Positions 27,308 to 34,905 of a stretch of DNA of 64,000 nt are shown here, piece by piece (the first letter of the stretch is position 1; each line of letters opens with the position of its first letter). A program made the position numbers and the translations under genes. The stretch covers positions 248,001-312,000 of the forward strand of contig JADJWA010000001.1 in NCBI GenBank assembly GCA_016716605.1, read 5' to 3'. The notes below the pieces were generated by a model that ran no database searches, was not told the DNA's origin, and was given only the letters and a program-made list of their open reading frames with translations. The DNA is from Flavobacteriales bacterium (GTDB lineage Bacteria; Bacteroidota; Bacteroidia; Flavobacteriales_F; PHOS-HE28).

Positions 27308-27991
27308 ATGAATGCCGTGACCTTCGACTACAATACCCAGCGCCCGCGCCTGATCATCCCCGAGTACGGCCGCAATGTGCAGCGCATGGTGGAGATGTGC
27401 ATGGAGATGGAGGACCGTGAGCGCCGCACGCGCTCGGCCAAGGCCATCATCCAGGTGATCGCGCGCTTGAATCCGCAACTGCGCAACAGCGACAACTTTG
27501 AGCGCATGCTCTGGGACCACCTCTGGATCATGAGCGATTTCAAGCTCGATGTGGATGCCCCCTATCCCATGCCCGCGCCGGAAGAGCTGGAGAGCAAGCC
27601 CGCTCGCGTGGCCTATCCGCAAGGCGACATCAAGAACGGCCACTATGGCAAATTGGTGGAGCGCATGATCGCGCAATGCGCGGCGATGGAAGCCGGCGAG
27701 AAGCGCGAGGCCTACGCCAAGCTCATCGCCAACCTGATGAAGCGGCAGTTCCTCGCTTGGAACCGCGATACCGTGCCAGACGGCCTGATCCTGAAGGACC
27801 TCGCCGACATGAGCGGCGGGAAGATCCGTCTTGCACCCGACACCCAATTGGCCAGCACGGATTCGTTGCTGAGCACCCAGCGCAACGGTCCGCGCAGCGA
27901 GGTGGACCCGCGCAAGGCCCGCTACGCCAACCAGGAAGGTGGCGGCGGCGGTAAGAAACGGCACCGGAAGAAGAGGAAGAACAGATATTAA
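27308..27991 (+). CDS. DUF4290 family protein
   Basis: 227 residues, cytosolic, no signal peptide. Matches the DUF4290 family of Bacteroidota by its start YNTQRPRLIIPEYGRNVQRM, the central NFERMLWDHLWIMSDFKLDV and the paired YGKLVERMIAQCAAMEAGEK region. The C-terminal 25 residues are Gly then Lys/Arg-rich (GGGGGKKRHRKKRKNRY), suggesting nucleic-acid contact. The family lies next to murA in many Bacteroidota genomes, as here. Its biochemical role is not known to me. Confidence 0.85.
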   Translation: MNAVTFDYNTQRPRLIIPEYGRNVQRMVEMCMEMEDRERRTRSAKAIIQVIARLNPQLRNSDNFERMLWDHLWIMSDFKLDVDAPYPMPAPEELESKPARVAYPQGDIKNGHYGKLVERMIAQCAAMEAGEKREAYAKLIANLMKRQFLAWNRDTVPDGLILKDLADMSGGKIRLAPDTQLASTDSLLSTQRNGPRSEVDPRKARYANQEGGGGGKKRHRKKRKNRY

Positions 27992-28340
27992 GGGTTGCAG
28001 GTTGGATGTTGATTCGGGGTTGAGGGTTGGGGTTGATTCGAGGTTGGGGGTTTCGTAACCATCAACTTGCAACTGGTGGGCATGGCCCGTTACGTTGATC
28101 CCGGCCTTCAACCCTCAACCGGACAGTGCGAGCGGAGCGACAAGCAACAACCCTCAAGCTGTTGGCGTGGCCCTGTGCGTTGGCCTCAACCTGCAACCTT
28201 CAACCTGTTAGCGCGGCCCTGTGTGTTGGCCCCTACGTTCAACTCTACCGTAGCGAAACACAACGGTCTGTTAGTACCCCGTCGCCCACGCACGGACAAC
28301 GGCGCCACCCGCGTTCTTGCTTCGCGGCAACGCGAACACC
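27992..28340. repeat. 349-bp gap filled with degenerate GGTTGA/TCAACC repeats
   Basis: No gene. The left part (27990-28055) is a run of GGTTG-type units; the right part (28060-28240) carries TCAACC-type units and three copies of a core about 27 bp long with consensus CTGTTGGCGTGGCCCTGTGC followed by GTTGGCC, at about 28073, 28159 and 28205. The two halves are in opposite sense and could pair. A related core occurs at 39320-39365 and the short units at 2027-2055. Confidence 0.55.
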
Positions 28341-29645
28341 ATGAACAGTTTCCGGATCGAAGGCGGACGACGGCTGAAAGGCGAACTCGTACCTCAAGGA
28401 GCGAAGAACGAGGCCTTGCAGATCCTCTGCGCCGTGCTGCTCACCGCCGAGCCGATGACCATCCACAACATCCCGGACATCGTGGATGTGAACAAGCTCA
28501 TCGACCTGTTGAAAGCGATGGGCGTAGCGGTGGAAAAACTCGGTGCGGGGAGCTACCGCTTCCAAGCGAAGGATGTGAACCTCGAATTCTTCCTTGACCC
28601 GGAGTACAAGCGCATGGGCGGCAGCTTGCGCGGCAGCGTGATGGTGGCAGGTCCTGCGCTGGCGCGCTTTGGTCGCGGCTACATCCCTTCGCCCGGAGGT
28701 GACCGCATCGGCCGGCGTCGGATGGACACGCACTTCATCGGCTTCGAGCGCCTCGGCGCCGCCATCCGGTACGATGAGAAGGAAGGCTTCTTCCACGCCG
28801 AGGCCAAGAAGCTGAAGGGCTGCTACATGCTGCTCGATGAGGCCAGCGTGACCGGCACGGCGAACATCGTCATGGCCGCCACGCTCGCCGAGGGGCGCAC
28901 CACCATCTTCAACGCCGCCTGCGAACCGTACATCCAGCAGCTCTGCCACATGCTGGTGCGCATGGGTGCCCGGATCCACGGGATCGGCAGCAACCTGCTG
29001 CACATCGATGGCGTGAAAGCGCTGGGCGGAACCGAGCACCGCATGCTGCCCGACATGATCGAGATCGGCTCCTTCATCGGCTTGGCTGCCCTAACGCGCA
29101 GCACCATCACCATCAAGGACACCGGCTACGATCACTTGGGCATCATTCCCGATGTGTTCCGCAAGCTGGGCATCGCCGTGATCCGCCAAGGCGACGACAT
29201 CCTTGTGCCTGCCCAGGAGCACTACGAGATCGAGCCCTTCCTCGATGGCAGCAACCGTGTGATCAGCGACCACCCTTGGCCCGGCTTCACACCCGACCTG
29301 CTCAGCATCGTGCTGGTAACCGCCACGCAGGCCAGCGGGCATGTGCTCATCCACCAGAAGATGTTCGAGAGCCGCCTGTTCTTCACGGACAAGCTCATCG
29401 AGATGGGCGCCCAGATCACGCTCTGCGACCCCCACCGCGCATTGGTCATCGGCAAGGACTTCGAGCGGCCCCTGCGCGCCATCCGCATGACAAGCCCCGA
29501 CATCCGCGCGGGCGTCTCGCTGCTCATCGCCGCCCTCAGCGCCGAGGGGGTGAGCACCATCGATCACATTGAGCAGATCCGCCGCGGCTACCAGGACATC
29601 GAAGGAAGGCTGAATGCCATCGGGGCCAAGATCGAAGTGGCGTGA
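28341..29645 (+). CDS. murA: UDP-N-acetylglucosamine 1-carboxyvinyltransferase
   Basis: First committed step of peptidoglycan synthesis: adds enolpyruvate from PEP to UDP-GlcNAc in the cytosol. 434 residues from ATG 28341 (MNSFRIEGGRRLKGELVPQG); an earlier in-frame ATG would add eight residues. EPSP-synthase fold with the conserved AKNEALQILCAVLLTAEP. At the active-site loop the usual Cys is Asp121 (SPGGDRIGRRRMDTHF). This replacement is common in Bacteroidota and, from work on other Asp-type MurA enzymes, goes with fosfomycin insensitivity. It is preceded by the repeat-filled gap, so its promoter is uncertain. Confidence 0.97.
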   Translation: MNSFRIEGGRRLKGELVPQGAKNEALQILCAVLLTAEPMTIHNIPDIVDVNKLIDLLKAMGVAVEKLGAGSYRFQAKDVNLEFFLDPEYKRMGGSLRGSVMVAGPALARFGRGYIPSPGGDRIGRRRMDTHFIGFERLGAAIRYDEKEGFFHAEAKKLKGCYMLLDEASVTGTANIVMAATLAEGRTTIFNAACEPYIQQLCHMLVRMGARIHGIGSNLLHIDGVKALGGTEHRMLPDMIEIGSFIGLAALTRSTITIKDTGYDHLGIIPDVFRKLGIAVIRQGDDILVPAQEHYEIEPFLDGSNRVISDHPWPGFTPDLLSIVLVTATQASGHVLIHQKMFESRLFFTDKLIEMGAQITLCDPHRALVIGKDFERPLRAIRMTSPDIRAGVSLLIAALSAEGVSTIDHIEQIRRGYQDIEGRLNAIGAKIEVA

Positions 29646-29654
29646 GCCCAAGAA

Positions 29655-29727
29655 GGCAACGGGCAGATGGCGGTTTGCCGTTTGCAGGCTCCTTCGCCAT
29701 GGAGCCTCTCGCCGACTGCCTGTTGCC
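29655..29727. repeat. Nested inverted repeat downstream of murA
   Basis: Outer arms GGCAACGGGCAG (29655-29666) and CTGCCTGTTGCC (29716-29727) pair over 12 bp with one G-T pair. An inner hairpin AGGCTCC (29686-29692) / GGAGCCT (29701-29707) has an 8-base loop. It starts 10 bp after the murA stop. Without a T-run it is not a standard terminator; it could be a REP-like element or an mRNA 3' end. Confidence 0.45.
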
Positions 29728-29802
29728 GCTTCGTGACCCGTCCGGCCCTCTGCCTTCCCCTCCCGGCACGATCTTGGCTGGGCGCGGCGCCTGCAACCCA
29801 CC

Positions 29803-29810
29803 TACTTTCG
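29803..29810 (+). promoter_or_regulatory. -7-like box TACTTTCG adjoining the TlpA-like start codon
   Basis: The box is followed by CCGC and then the ATG at 29815. A start point at the usual distance would fall at or next to the start codon, that is, a leaderless message. Confidence 0.4.
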
Positions 29811-29814
29811 CCGC

Positions 29815-30393
29815 ATGAATCTCCGCTCCCTCATGTCAAAGACGCAGATCCTCTCCATCTCCGCCGTGGTCCTGCTGGCCGTTTACGGTTTCACCTCGCG
29901 CAGCTCCTCTGCTGATGAACAGCAAGGCAAAGCCAAAGTAGGCACCGCCATCGGCGACAAGGCCCCTGAACTGGCCTTCTTCAATCCCGACAGCACCAAG
30001 ATCCTGAAACTCTCCGAGCTGAAAGGGAAATTCGTGCTCATCGATTTCTGGGCCAGCTGGTGCCGTCCATGCCGCATGGAGAACCCGAACGTGGTTTCAG
30101 CCTACCAGAAATACAGCAAAGCCAAGTTCACCAACGCCAAGGGCTTCGAAGTGTACAGCGTGAGCCTGGACCGCAGCCGCGAGCAATGGAAGCAAGCGAT
30201 TGCCCAAGACAACCTCATCTGGAAGTATCACGTGAGCGATCTGAAGTTCTGGCAATCACAGGGCTCCCAGCTTTACGGAGTGAGTTCCATTCCCATGAGC
30301 TTCCTGGTTGACCCCAACGGCATCATCATCGCCAAGAACCTGCGCGGCATGGCGCTGCACCAGGAATTGGACAAGCACGTGAAGAGCCTCTGA
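29815..30393 (+). CDS. TlpA/ResA-like membrane-anchored thioredoxin
   Basis: 192 residues. An N-terminal hydrophobic segment (about 10-26, ILSISAVVLLAVYGF) anchors or exports the protein to the periplasm. A TlpA-like thioredoxin fold follows (about 45-190): IGDKAPELAFFNPDSTKILK, LIDFWASWCRPCRMENP with the redox pair Cys-Arg-Pro-Cys near residues 82-85, and the cis-Pro segment GVSSIPMSFLVDPNG. Such proteins reduce periplasmic disulfides, for example in cytochrome c maturation; the partner is not in the window. A strong terminator follows, so it is probably transcribed alone. Confidence 0.92.
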   Translation: MNLRSLMSKTQILSISAVVLLAVYGFTSRSSSADEQQGKAKVGTAIGDKAPELAFFNPDSTKILKLSELKGKFVLIDFWASWCRPCRMENPNVVSAYQKYSKAKFTNAKGFEVYSVSLDRSREQWKQAIAQDNLIWKYHVSDLKFWQSQGSQLYGVSSIPMSFLVDPNGIIIAKNLRGMALHQELDKHVKSL

Positions 30394-30411
30394 GTCTGAA
30401 CGTCCCCTATC

Positions 30412-30444
30412 GGAAGGCCTCGGGTAACCGGGGCCTTCCCTTTT
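30412..30444 (+). terminator. Rho-independent terminator of the TlpA-like gene
   Basis: GGAAGGCC-T-CGG (30412-30423) pairs with CCG-G-GGCCTTCC (30428-30439), 12 bp including one G-T pair, closed by a GTAA tetraloop and followed by C and TTTT (30441-30444). 18 bp after the stop codon. Confidence 0.8.
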
Positions 30445-30567
30445 CGCCTCCCTGCTGCACCAGTGTCCCTGCCAAAAAGTCCCCGACCTTCGCGCCCCGT
30501 CAGCGAAATGCCTCATGGCACCGCGCTTGACCTGCACGCGATGATCTTCAAAAAGAGACGAAAGACC

Positions 30568-31206
30568 ATGACCGAGCGACCCGATGTCAGCCCGGCCGAG
30601 GCGGCTGCTGACAAGGCTGCCGAACAGGCCCTGCCGATGGATGCCCAGGACGAACAAGCCAAGGACCCCTTGACCATAGCAAGCGAAGCAGCCGCTGAGC
30701 ACGTGATGCACGATGCCGAAGCCGATGGACGCGAGGACATCAGTGAGTTGAGCGCGCAACTGGCCGCAGCGAAAGCGGAAGCCGCCGACCTGAAGGATAA
30801 ATGGCTGCGCCTGAACGCCGAATTCGACAACTTCCGGAAGCGCACCGCGAAGGAGCGCTTGGAGCTGATCCAATTCGCGGGCGAGAACACGCTGAAGAAC
30901 ATGCTGCCAGTGCTCGACGACATGGAACGCGCGATCGCCAACAACGCGAAGACCGAGGACCTCGCTGTGGTCCGCGAGGGCTTCCATCTGATCCAGAGCA
31001 AATTGCTGCACATCCTGGGCAGTCAGGGCGTGAAGCCGATGTCCGATGTGAAAGGACAAGCCTTCGACACCGATAAGCACGAGGCCATCACCAAGGCCCC
31101 GGCCCCTAGCCCAGAACTGAAGGGCAAAGTGATCGACGTGGTGGAGAACGGCTACACCCTGCACGAAAAAGTGATCCGGTACGCCAAGGTGGTCGTAGGT
31201 GAGTAG
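30568..31206 (+). CDS. grpE: Nucleotide exchange factor GrpE
   Basis: Releases ADP from DnaK during chaperone cycling. 212 residues from ATG 30568 (MTERPDVSPAEAAADKAAEQ); an in-frame ATG at 30541 adds a basic MIFKKRRKT stretch and is a possible alternative. The N-terminal acidic/Ala-rich part and coiled coil (about 60-90, SELSAQLAAAKAEAADLKDK) precede the core: LRLNAEFDNFRKRTAKERLE, NMLPVLDDMERAI, and the C-terminal beta domain VKGQAFDTDKHEAITKAPAP. It is followed by dnaJ; dnaK is not here. No CIRCE element is visible; GACCTTCG at 30485-30492 is one base off the -7 box. Confidence 0.95.
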   Translation: MTERPDVSPAEAAADKAAEQALPMDAQDEQAKDPLTIASEAAAEHVMHDAEADGREDISELSAQLAAAKAEAADLKDKWLRLNAEFDNFRKRTAKERLELIQFAGENTLKNMLPVLDDMERAIANNAKTEDLAVVREGFHLIQSKLLHILGSQGVKPMSDVKGQAFDTDKHEAITKAPAPSPELKGKVIDVVENGYTLHEKVIRYAKVVVGE

Positions 31207-31207
31207 C

Positions 31208-31225
31208 GGCGAATCGTGATTCGCC
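31208..31225. repeat. Perfect palindrome after grpE
   Basis: GGCGAATC-GT-GATTCGCC, an 8-bp inverted repeat one base after the grpE stop TAG, in the 43-bp grpE-dnaJ gap. It shares sequence and its placement at a TAG stop with the element after map at 7281-7296. Confidence 0.55.
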
Positions 31226-31249
31226 AAACGAACCGCATGGATTGAGAAC

Positions 31250-32374
31250 ATGAGCAAGCGCGACCCCTACGAAGTGCTCGGTGTTGACCGCAACACCAGC
31301 GCGGATGAAATCAAGAAGGCCTACCGCAAGCTGGCCATCAAGTACCATCCAGACAAGAATCCCGGTGACAAGGCTGCGGAAGAGCGTTTCAAGGAAGCGG
31401 CCTCAGCATATGAGATCCTGAGCGATCCCGAGAAGAAGGCGAAGTACGACCGCTTCGGTCATGCCGGTCCGCAGATGGGCGGCGGCGGATTCCAGGGCGG
31501 CGGCATGAACATGGAGGACATCTTCTCCCAGTTCGGCGACATCTTCGGCGGGCACTTCGGAGGTGGGTTCGGCGGTGGGTTCGGGCAGCAGCGCGGCGGC
31601 CGCACCATCAAGGGCAGCAACTTGCGCGTGCGCATCAAGCTCACGCTCGAGGAGATCGCTCACGGCGCGGATAAGAAGATCAAGGTGGTGAAGCTCGTGC
31701 GCGGCAAGGGCAGCGAATACGGGAATTGCCACACCTGCGGCGGCTCCGGGCAAGTGCGTCGCGTGCAGAGCACTTTCATTGGCCAGATGCAGACCGTAAG
31801 CACCTGTCCGGCCTGTGGCGGTATCGGCCAAACAGTGAGCAAGCGCGCGCCCGGCAGCGACGAGCACGGCCTCGTGCGCGAAGAGGTGGTGGTGCCGATC
31901 AAGATCCCAGCTGGCGTGGAGGAGGGCATGCAGCTCAACATCAGCGGCATGGGCAATGAAGCACCTGCTGGCGGCGTGCCCGGCGACCTGCTCGTCGTGA
32001 TCGAAGAGGAGCAGCACCCCGAACTGCGCCGCGATGGCATGCACCTGCACCATGAGGTCTTCATCAGCATGGTCGATGCGGCGCTCGGCGCGAGCATCGA
32101 AGTGCCGATCGTCGCCGGAAAGGCCAAACTCAAGATCGAGCCCGGCACGCAGTCGAACCACATCCTGCGCCTCAAGGGCAAGGGCCTGCCTAGCGTGCAG
32201 CACCATGGCCACGGCGATCTCTTCGTGCATGTGGCCGTATGGACACCGACGAACCTGAGCAAAGAAGAGAAAGCAACGCTCGAGAAGCTGCGCAGCAGCC
32301 CAGGCTTCCAACCCAAGCCCACAGCCAGCGACAAGGGCTTCTTCGAGCGCGTGAAGGAGATGTTCGGGCACTGA
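31250..32374 (+). CDS. dnaJ: Chaperone DnaJ with a single zinc centre
   Basis: Hsp40 co-chaperone that delivers clients to DnaK and stimulates its ATPase. 374 residues. J domain at 1-70 with HPD in KYHPDKNPGDK; a Gly/Phe linker at about 78-120 (GGGFQGGGMNM, FGGGFGGGFGQQ). The zinc-binding region has only two CxxCxGxG motifs (CHTCGGSG near 161 and CPACGGIG near 187) rather than four, so zinc centre I (motifs 1 and 4) is lost and centre II is kept, as I recall for flavobacterial DnaJ. The C-terminal substrate-binding domains include VPIKIPAGVEEGMQLNISGM. Confidence 0.96.
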   Translation: MSKRDPYEVLGVDRNTSADEIKKAYRKLAIKYHPDKNPGDKAAEERFKEAASAYEILSDPEKKAKYDRFGHAGPQMGGGGFQGGGMNMEDIFSQFGDIFGGHFGGGFGGGFGQQRGGRTIKGSNLRVRIKLTLEEIAHGADKKIKVVKLVRGKGSEYGNCHTCGGSGQVRRVQSTFIGQMQTVSTCPACGGIGQTVSKRAPGSDEHGLVREEVVVPIKIPAGVEEGMQLNISGMGNEAPAGGVPGDLLVVIEEEQHPELRRDGMHLHHEVFISMVDAALGASIEVPIVAGKAKLKIEPGTQSNHILRLKGKGLPSVQHHGHGDLFVHVAVWTPTNLSKEEKATLEKLRSSPGFQPKPTASDKGFFERVKEMFGH

Positions 32375-32384
32375 GCGGGGCGGC

Positions 32385-32392
32385 TAGCTTCG
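32385..32392 (+). promoter_or_regulatory. -7-like box TAGCTTCG adjoining the DUF2167 start codon
   Basis: Followed by CCGC and the ATG at 32397, the same layout as at 29803-29815, suggesting a leaderless message separate from dnaJ. Confidence 0.4.
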
Positions 32393-32396
32393 CCGC

Positions 32397-33275
32397 ATGC
32401 GCACATCGTTCCTGGCCTTTGTGATCTTCGCCTCTGCGTGCTCATTCGCCCAGGCCGATAGCATCGCGTCACTCGATGATCGAGCCCCGCTCGACATTGA
32501 TTCCCTCATCGCTGCCTTCAACTGGCAAGGAGGCACGATTGAACTCGCGTATGGCGCAGCCACCATCGATGTGCCGCCCACGCATAAATTCCTCGCAGCT
32601 GACCAGTCCTATCACCTGCTCGTGGATGTCTGGCAGAACCCGCCGGCCATAGCCGATGACTTGCTCGGCATAGTGCTTCAAGCTGAGGCCGGTGTTTACG
32701 ATGACCTCCCCGCCTACGTGGTGTACTACGAGGAGAACGGATACGTGCATGACCGCGATGCCGGTCGCATCGACTACGACGCCAAGCTCCGCGACATGAT
32801 CCACGAGGACAGCCTGTCCAATGTGCAGCGCCGTGCGGCAGGCTACAGCGGGCTGCAGCTCATCGGCTGGGCCTCGCCGCCCTACTACGACCGCGAGCGC
32901 ATGGCCCTGCACTGGGCCAAGGAGATGGTGAGCGACGACAGCGAGCGCAACGTGCTCAACTACAACATCCGCATTCTCGGGCGCTACGGCGTGCTGGTGA
33001 TCAACGCCATCAGCACCATGGACCACCTTGATGAAGTGCAGGATGAGCTGCCCGCCGTGCTCGACATGGCCGCCTTCAACGAGGGGTACCGCCACGCTGA
33101 CTACGACCCGGACATCGATGGCGAATCGTCCAAGGGGCTCGCGGGCCTGATCGATGGCAAGGAGCAGGAGGTGAAAGGCAAGCTGATGAAGCTCGTGCTC
33201 ATCGCAGCCGGCGGCTTCGTCGGAATGCTGCTCCTGATCATCGCGCTCTGGTACTTCTTCGGGCGCAAGCGCTGA
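32397..33275 (+). CDS. DUF2167 family membrane-anchored protein
   Basis: 292 residues. Signal peptide MRTSFLAFVIFASACSFAQA, a periplasmic domain, and a single C-terminal transmembrane helix (about 263-287, LVLIAAGGFVGMLLLIIALW) followed by FFGRKR. DUF2167 hallmarks: an N-terminal FNWQGGTIELAYGAATIDVP, HKFLAADQSYHLLVDVWQNP, the Tyr-rich YVVYYEENGYVHDRDAGRID, and LIGWASPPYYDRERMALHWA. Function of the family is unknown; topology suggests an envelope protein. It is 22 bp after dnaJ and 5 bp before the adenine deaminase gene, likely co-transcribed with the latter. Confidence 0.88.
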   Translation: MRTSFLAFVIFASACSFAQADSIASLDDRAPLDIDSLIAAFNWQGGTIELAYGAATIDVPPTHKFLAADQSYHLLVDVWQNPPAIADDLLGIVLQAEAGVYDDLPAYVVYYEENGYVHDRDAGRIDYDAKLRDMIHEDSLSNVQRRAAGYSGLQLIGWASPPYYDRERMALHWAKEMVSDDSERNVLNYNIRILGRYGVLVINAISTMDHLDEVQDELPAVLDMAAFNEGYRHADYDPDIDGESSKGLAGLIDGKEQEVKGKLMKLVLIAAGGFVGMLLLIIALWYFFGRKR

Positions 33276-33280
33276 AGCCG

Positions 33281-34900
33281 ATGGCGGATTTCAGCATCAC
33301 CGGCCAACTCGTCCGTATTGAGGAGGGGCGCATCGCCAAGGCGCGCATAACGGTCAGTGAAGGCCGCATCTCGGGAATCGCACAAGCGGAAGGCCCCGGT
33401 GAAGGATTCATCATGCCCGGCTTCATCGATGCGCATGTGCACGTGGAGAGCTCGATGCTCGTGCCCAGCGAATTCGCCCGCCTTGGCGTGCTGCATGGCA
33501 CCGTGGCCACCATCAGCGACCCGCATGAGATCGCCAACATCCTCGGCGAACAAGGCGTGGAATTCATGATCTCCAACGGTCAGCGCGTGCCCTTCCACTT
33601 CTTCTTCGGCGCACCCAGCTGCGTGCCGGCAACCGTCTTCGAGACGGCAGGCGCCCGCATCGATGCCGATGGCGTGGGGCGGTTGCTCGCCCGCCCGGAA
33701 GTGCGCTACCTCAGCGAGGTGATGGACTTCCCCAGCGTGCTCAACGGCGAAGCAGAGATGATGCGGAAGCTTGATCACGCCAAGCGCCTCGGCAAGCCCA
33801 TCGATGGGCACGCGCCCGGCTTGCATGGCGACATGGCCACGCGCTACATCGCGGCCGGCATCAGCACCGACCACGAATGCTTCACCACCGAGGAGGCACG
33901 ATTCAAATTGGAGCAGGGCATGATCGTGCAGGTGCGCGAAGGCAGCGCTGCCAAGAACTTCGAGGCCCTCATCGACCTGCTGCACGATTGGAGCCACTGC
34001 ATGATGCTGTGCAGCGACGACAAGCACCCCGATGGCCTCGTGGAAGGCCACATCAACGGGCTTTGCGCGCGAGCAGTAGCGCGTGGGATAGACGTATTCA
34101 AAGTCCTGCGCGCGGCGTGCATCAATCCCATTGGGCACTACGCCTTGCCAGTAGGTCGATTGCGCGTGGGCGATCCGGCGGACTTCATCGTGGTGGATGA
34201 CCTGAAGGAGTTCCGGGTGAGGAAGACCTTCATCCGGGGCCAACTCGTCGCTGAGGAAGGACGAAGCTTCATCGACCGCGTACCAGTTGATGCGCTGAAC
34301 AACTTCAACTGCGGACCGAAGCGCATTGCCGAATTCGCCGTAGCCGCACAAGGCGAAGACCTCTTATGCATCGAAGCCCTCGACGGACAATTGATCACGC
34401 GGAAGAGGTGGATGCCACCCACTGTTCGCGGCGGCGATTGCGTGCCAGACCCCGCGAAGGACCTCCTGAAGATCGCCGTGGTGAATCGCTACACAGACGC
34501 CCCACCCGCCGTGGCATGGATCACGGGCACCGGATTGCAGCGCGGCGCCATTGCCGGCAGCGTGGCGCACGACAGCCACAACATCGTGGCCATCGGCGCG
34601 AACGATAAGGACCTTTGCGACGCCATCAACCTCGTGATCGAGCACAAGGGCGGCATCAGCCTCGCCGATGGAGGTCACCATCGCGTGCTGCCCTTGCCAG
34701 TGGCTGGCATCATGAGCGATGCCGATGCCTGGACCGTGGCTGATGCCTACTCCGCCATGGACCGCGAGGCCAAAGCCCTCGGCTCAACGCTGGCCGCGCC
34801 ATACATGACGCTCTCCTTCATGGCGCTGCTGGTGATCCCGCACCTCAAGCTCAGCGATAAGGGGCTCTTCGATGGTGATGCGTTCAGGCTGATCGCCTGA
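33281..34900 (+). CDS. ade: Adenine deaminase (amidohydrolase family)
   Basis: Converts adenine to hypoxanthine and ammonia in purine salvage. 539 residues, normal for the Ade type. Metal-site motifs: PGFIDAHVHVESSM (HxH, about 46-59), ISDPHEIANILG, GKPIDGHAPGL, STDHECFTTEEA and the Asp motif MLCSDDKHPDGLVEGH. The C-terminal Ade-specific domain includes GSVAHDSHNIVAIGANDKDL and KGGISLADGG. It follows the DUF2167 gene by 5 bp and converges on the heme-uptake cluster, ending 5 bp from its last gene with no visible terminator. Confidence 0.95.
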   Translation: MADFSITGQLVRIEEGRIAKARITVSEGRISGIAQAEGPGEGFIMPGFIDAHVHVESSMLVPSEFARLGVLHGTVATISDPHEIANILGEQGVEFMISNGQRVPFHFFFGAPSCVPATVFETAGARIDADGVGRLLARPEVRYLSEVMDFPSVLNGEAEMMRKLDHAKRLGKPIDGHAPGLHGDMATRYIAAGISTDHECFTTEEARFKLEQGMIVQVREGSAAKNFEALIDLLHDWSHCMMLCSDDKHPDGLVEGHINGLCARAVARGIDVFKVLRAACINPIGHYALPVGRLRVGDPADFIVVDDLKEFRVRKTFIRGQLVAEEGRSFIDRVPVDALNNFNCGPKRIAEFAVAAQGEDLLCIEALDGQLITRKRWMPPTVRGGDCVPDPAKDLLKIAVVNRYTDAPPAVAWITGTGLQRGAIAGSVAHDSHNIVAIGANDKDLCDAINLVIEHKGGISLADGGHHRVLPLPVAGIMSDADAWTVADAYSAMDREAKALGSTLAAPYMTLSFMALLVIPHLKLSDKGLFDGDAFRLIA

Positions 34901-34905
34901 GCCGG

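Noticed and set aside
30394..30567. CIRCE or sigma-32-type heat-shock element before grpE
   Set aside because: No TTAGCACTC-type inverted repeat or sigma-32 -35/-10 pair is visible; only a terminator of the previous gene and a weak TAnnTTYG-like box.
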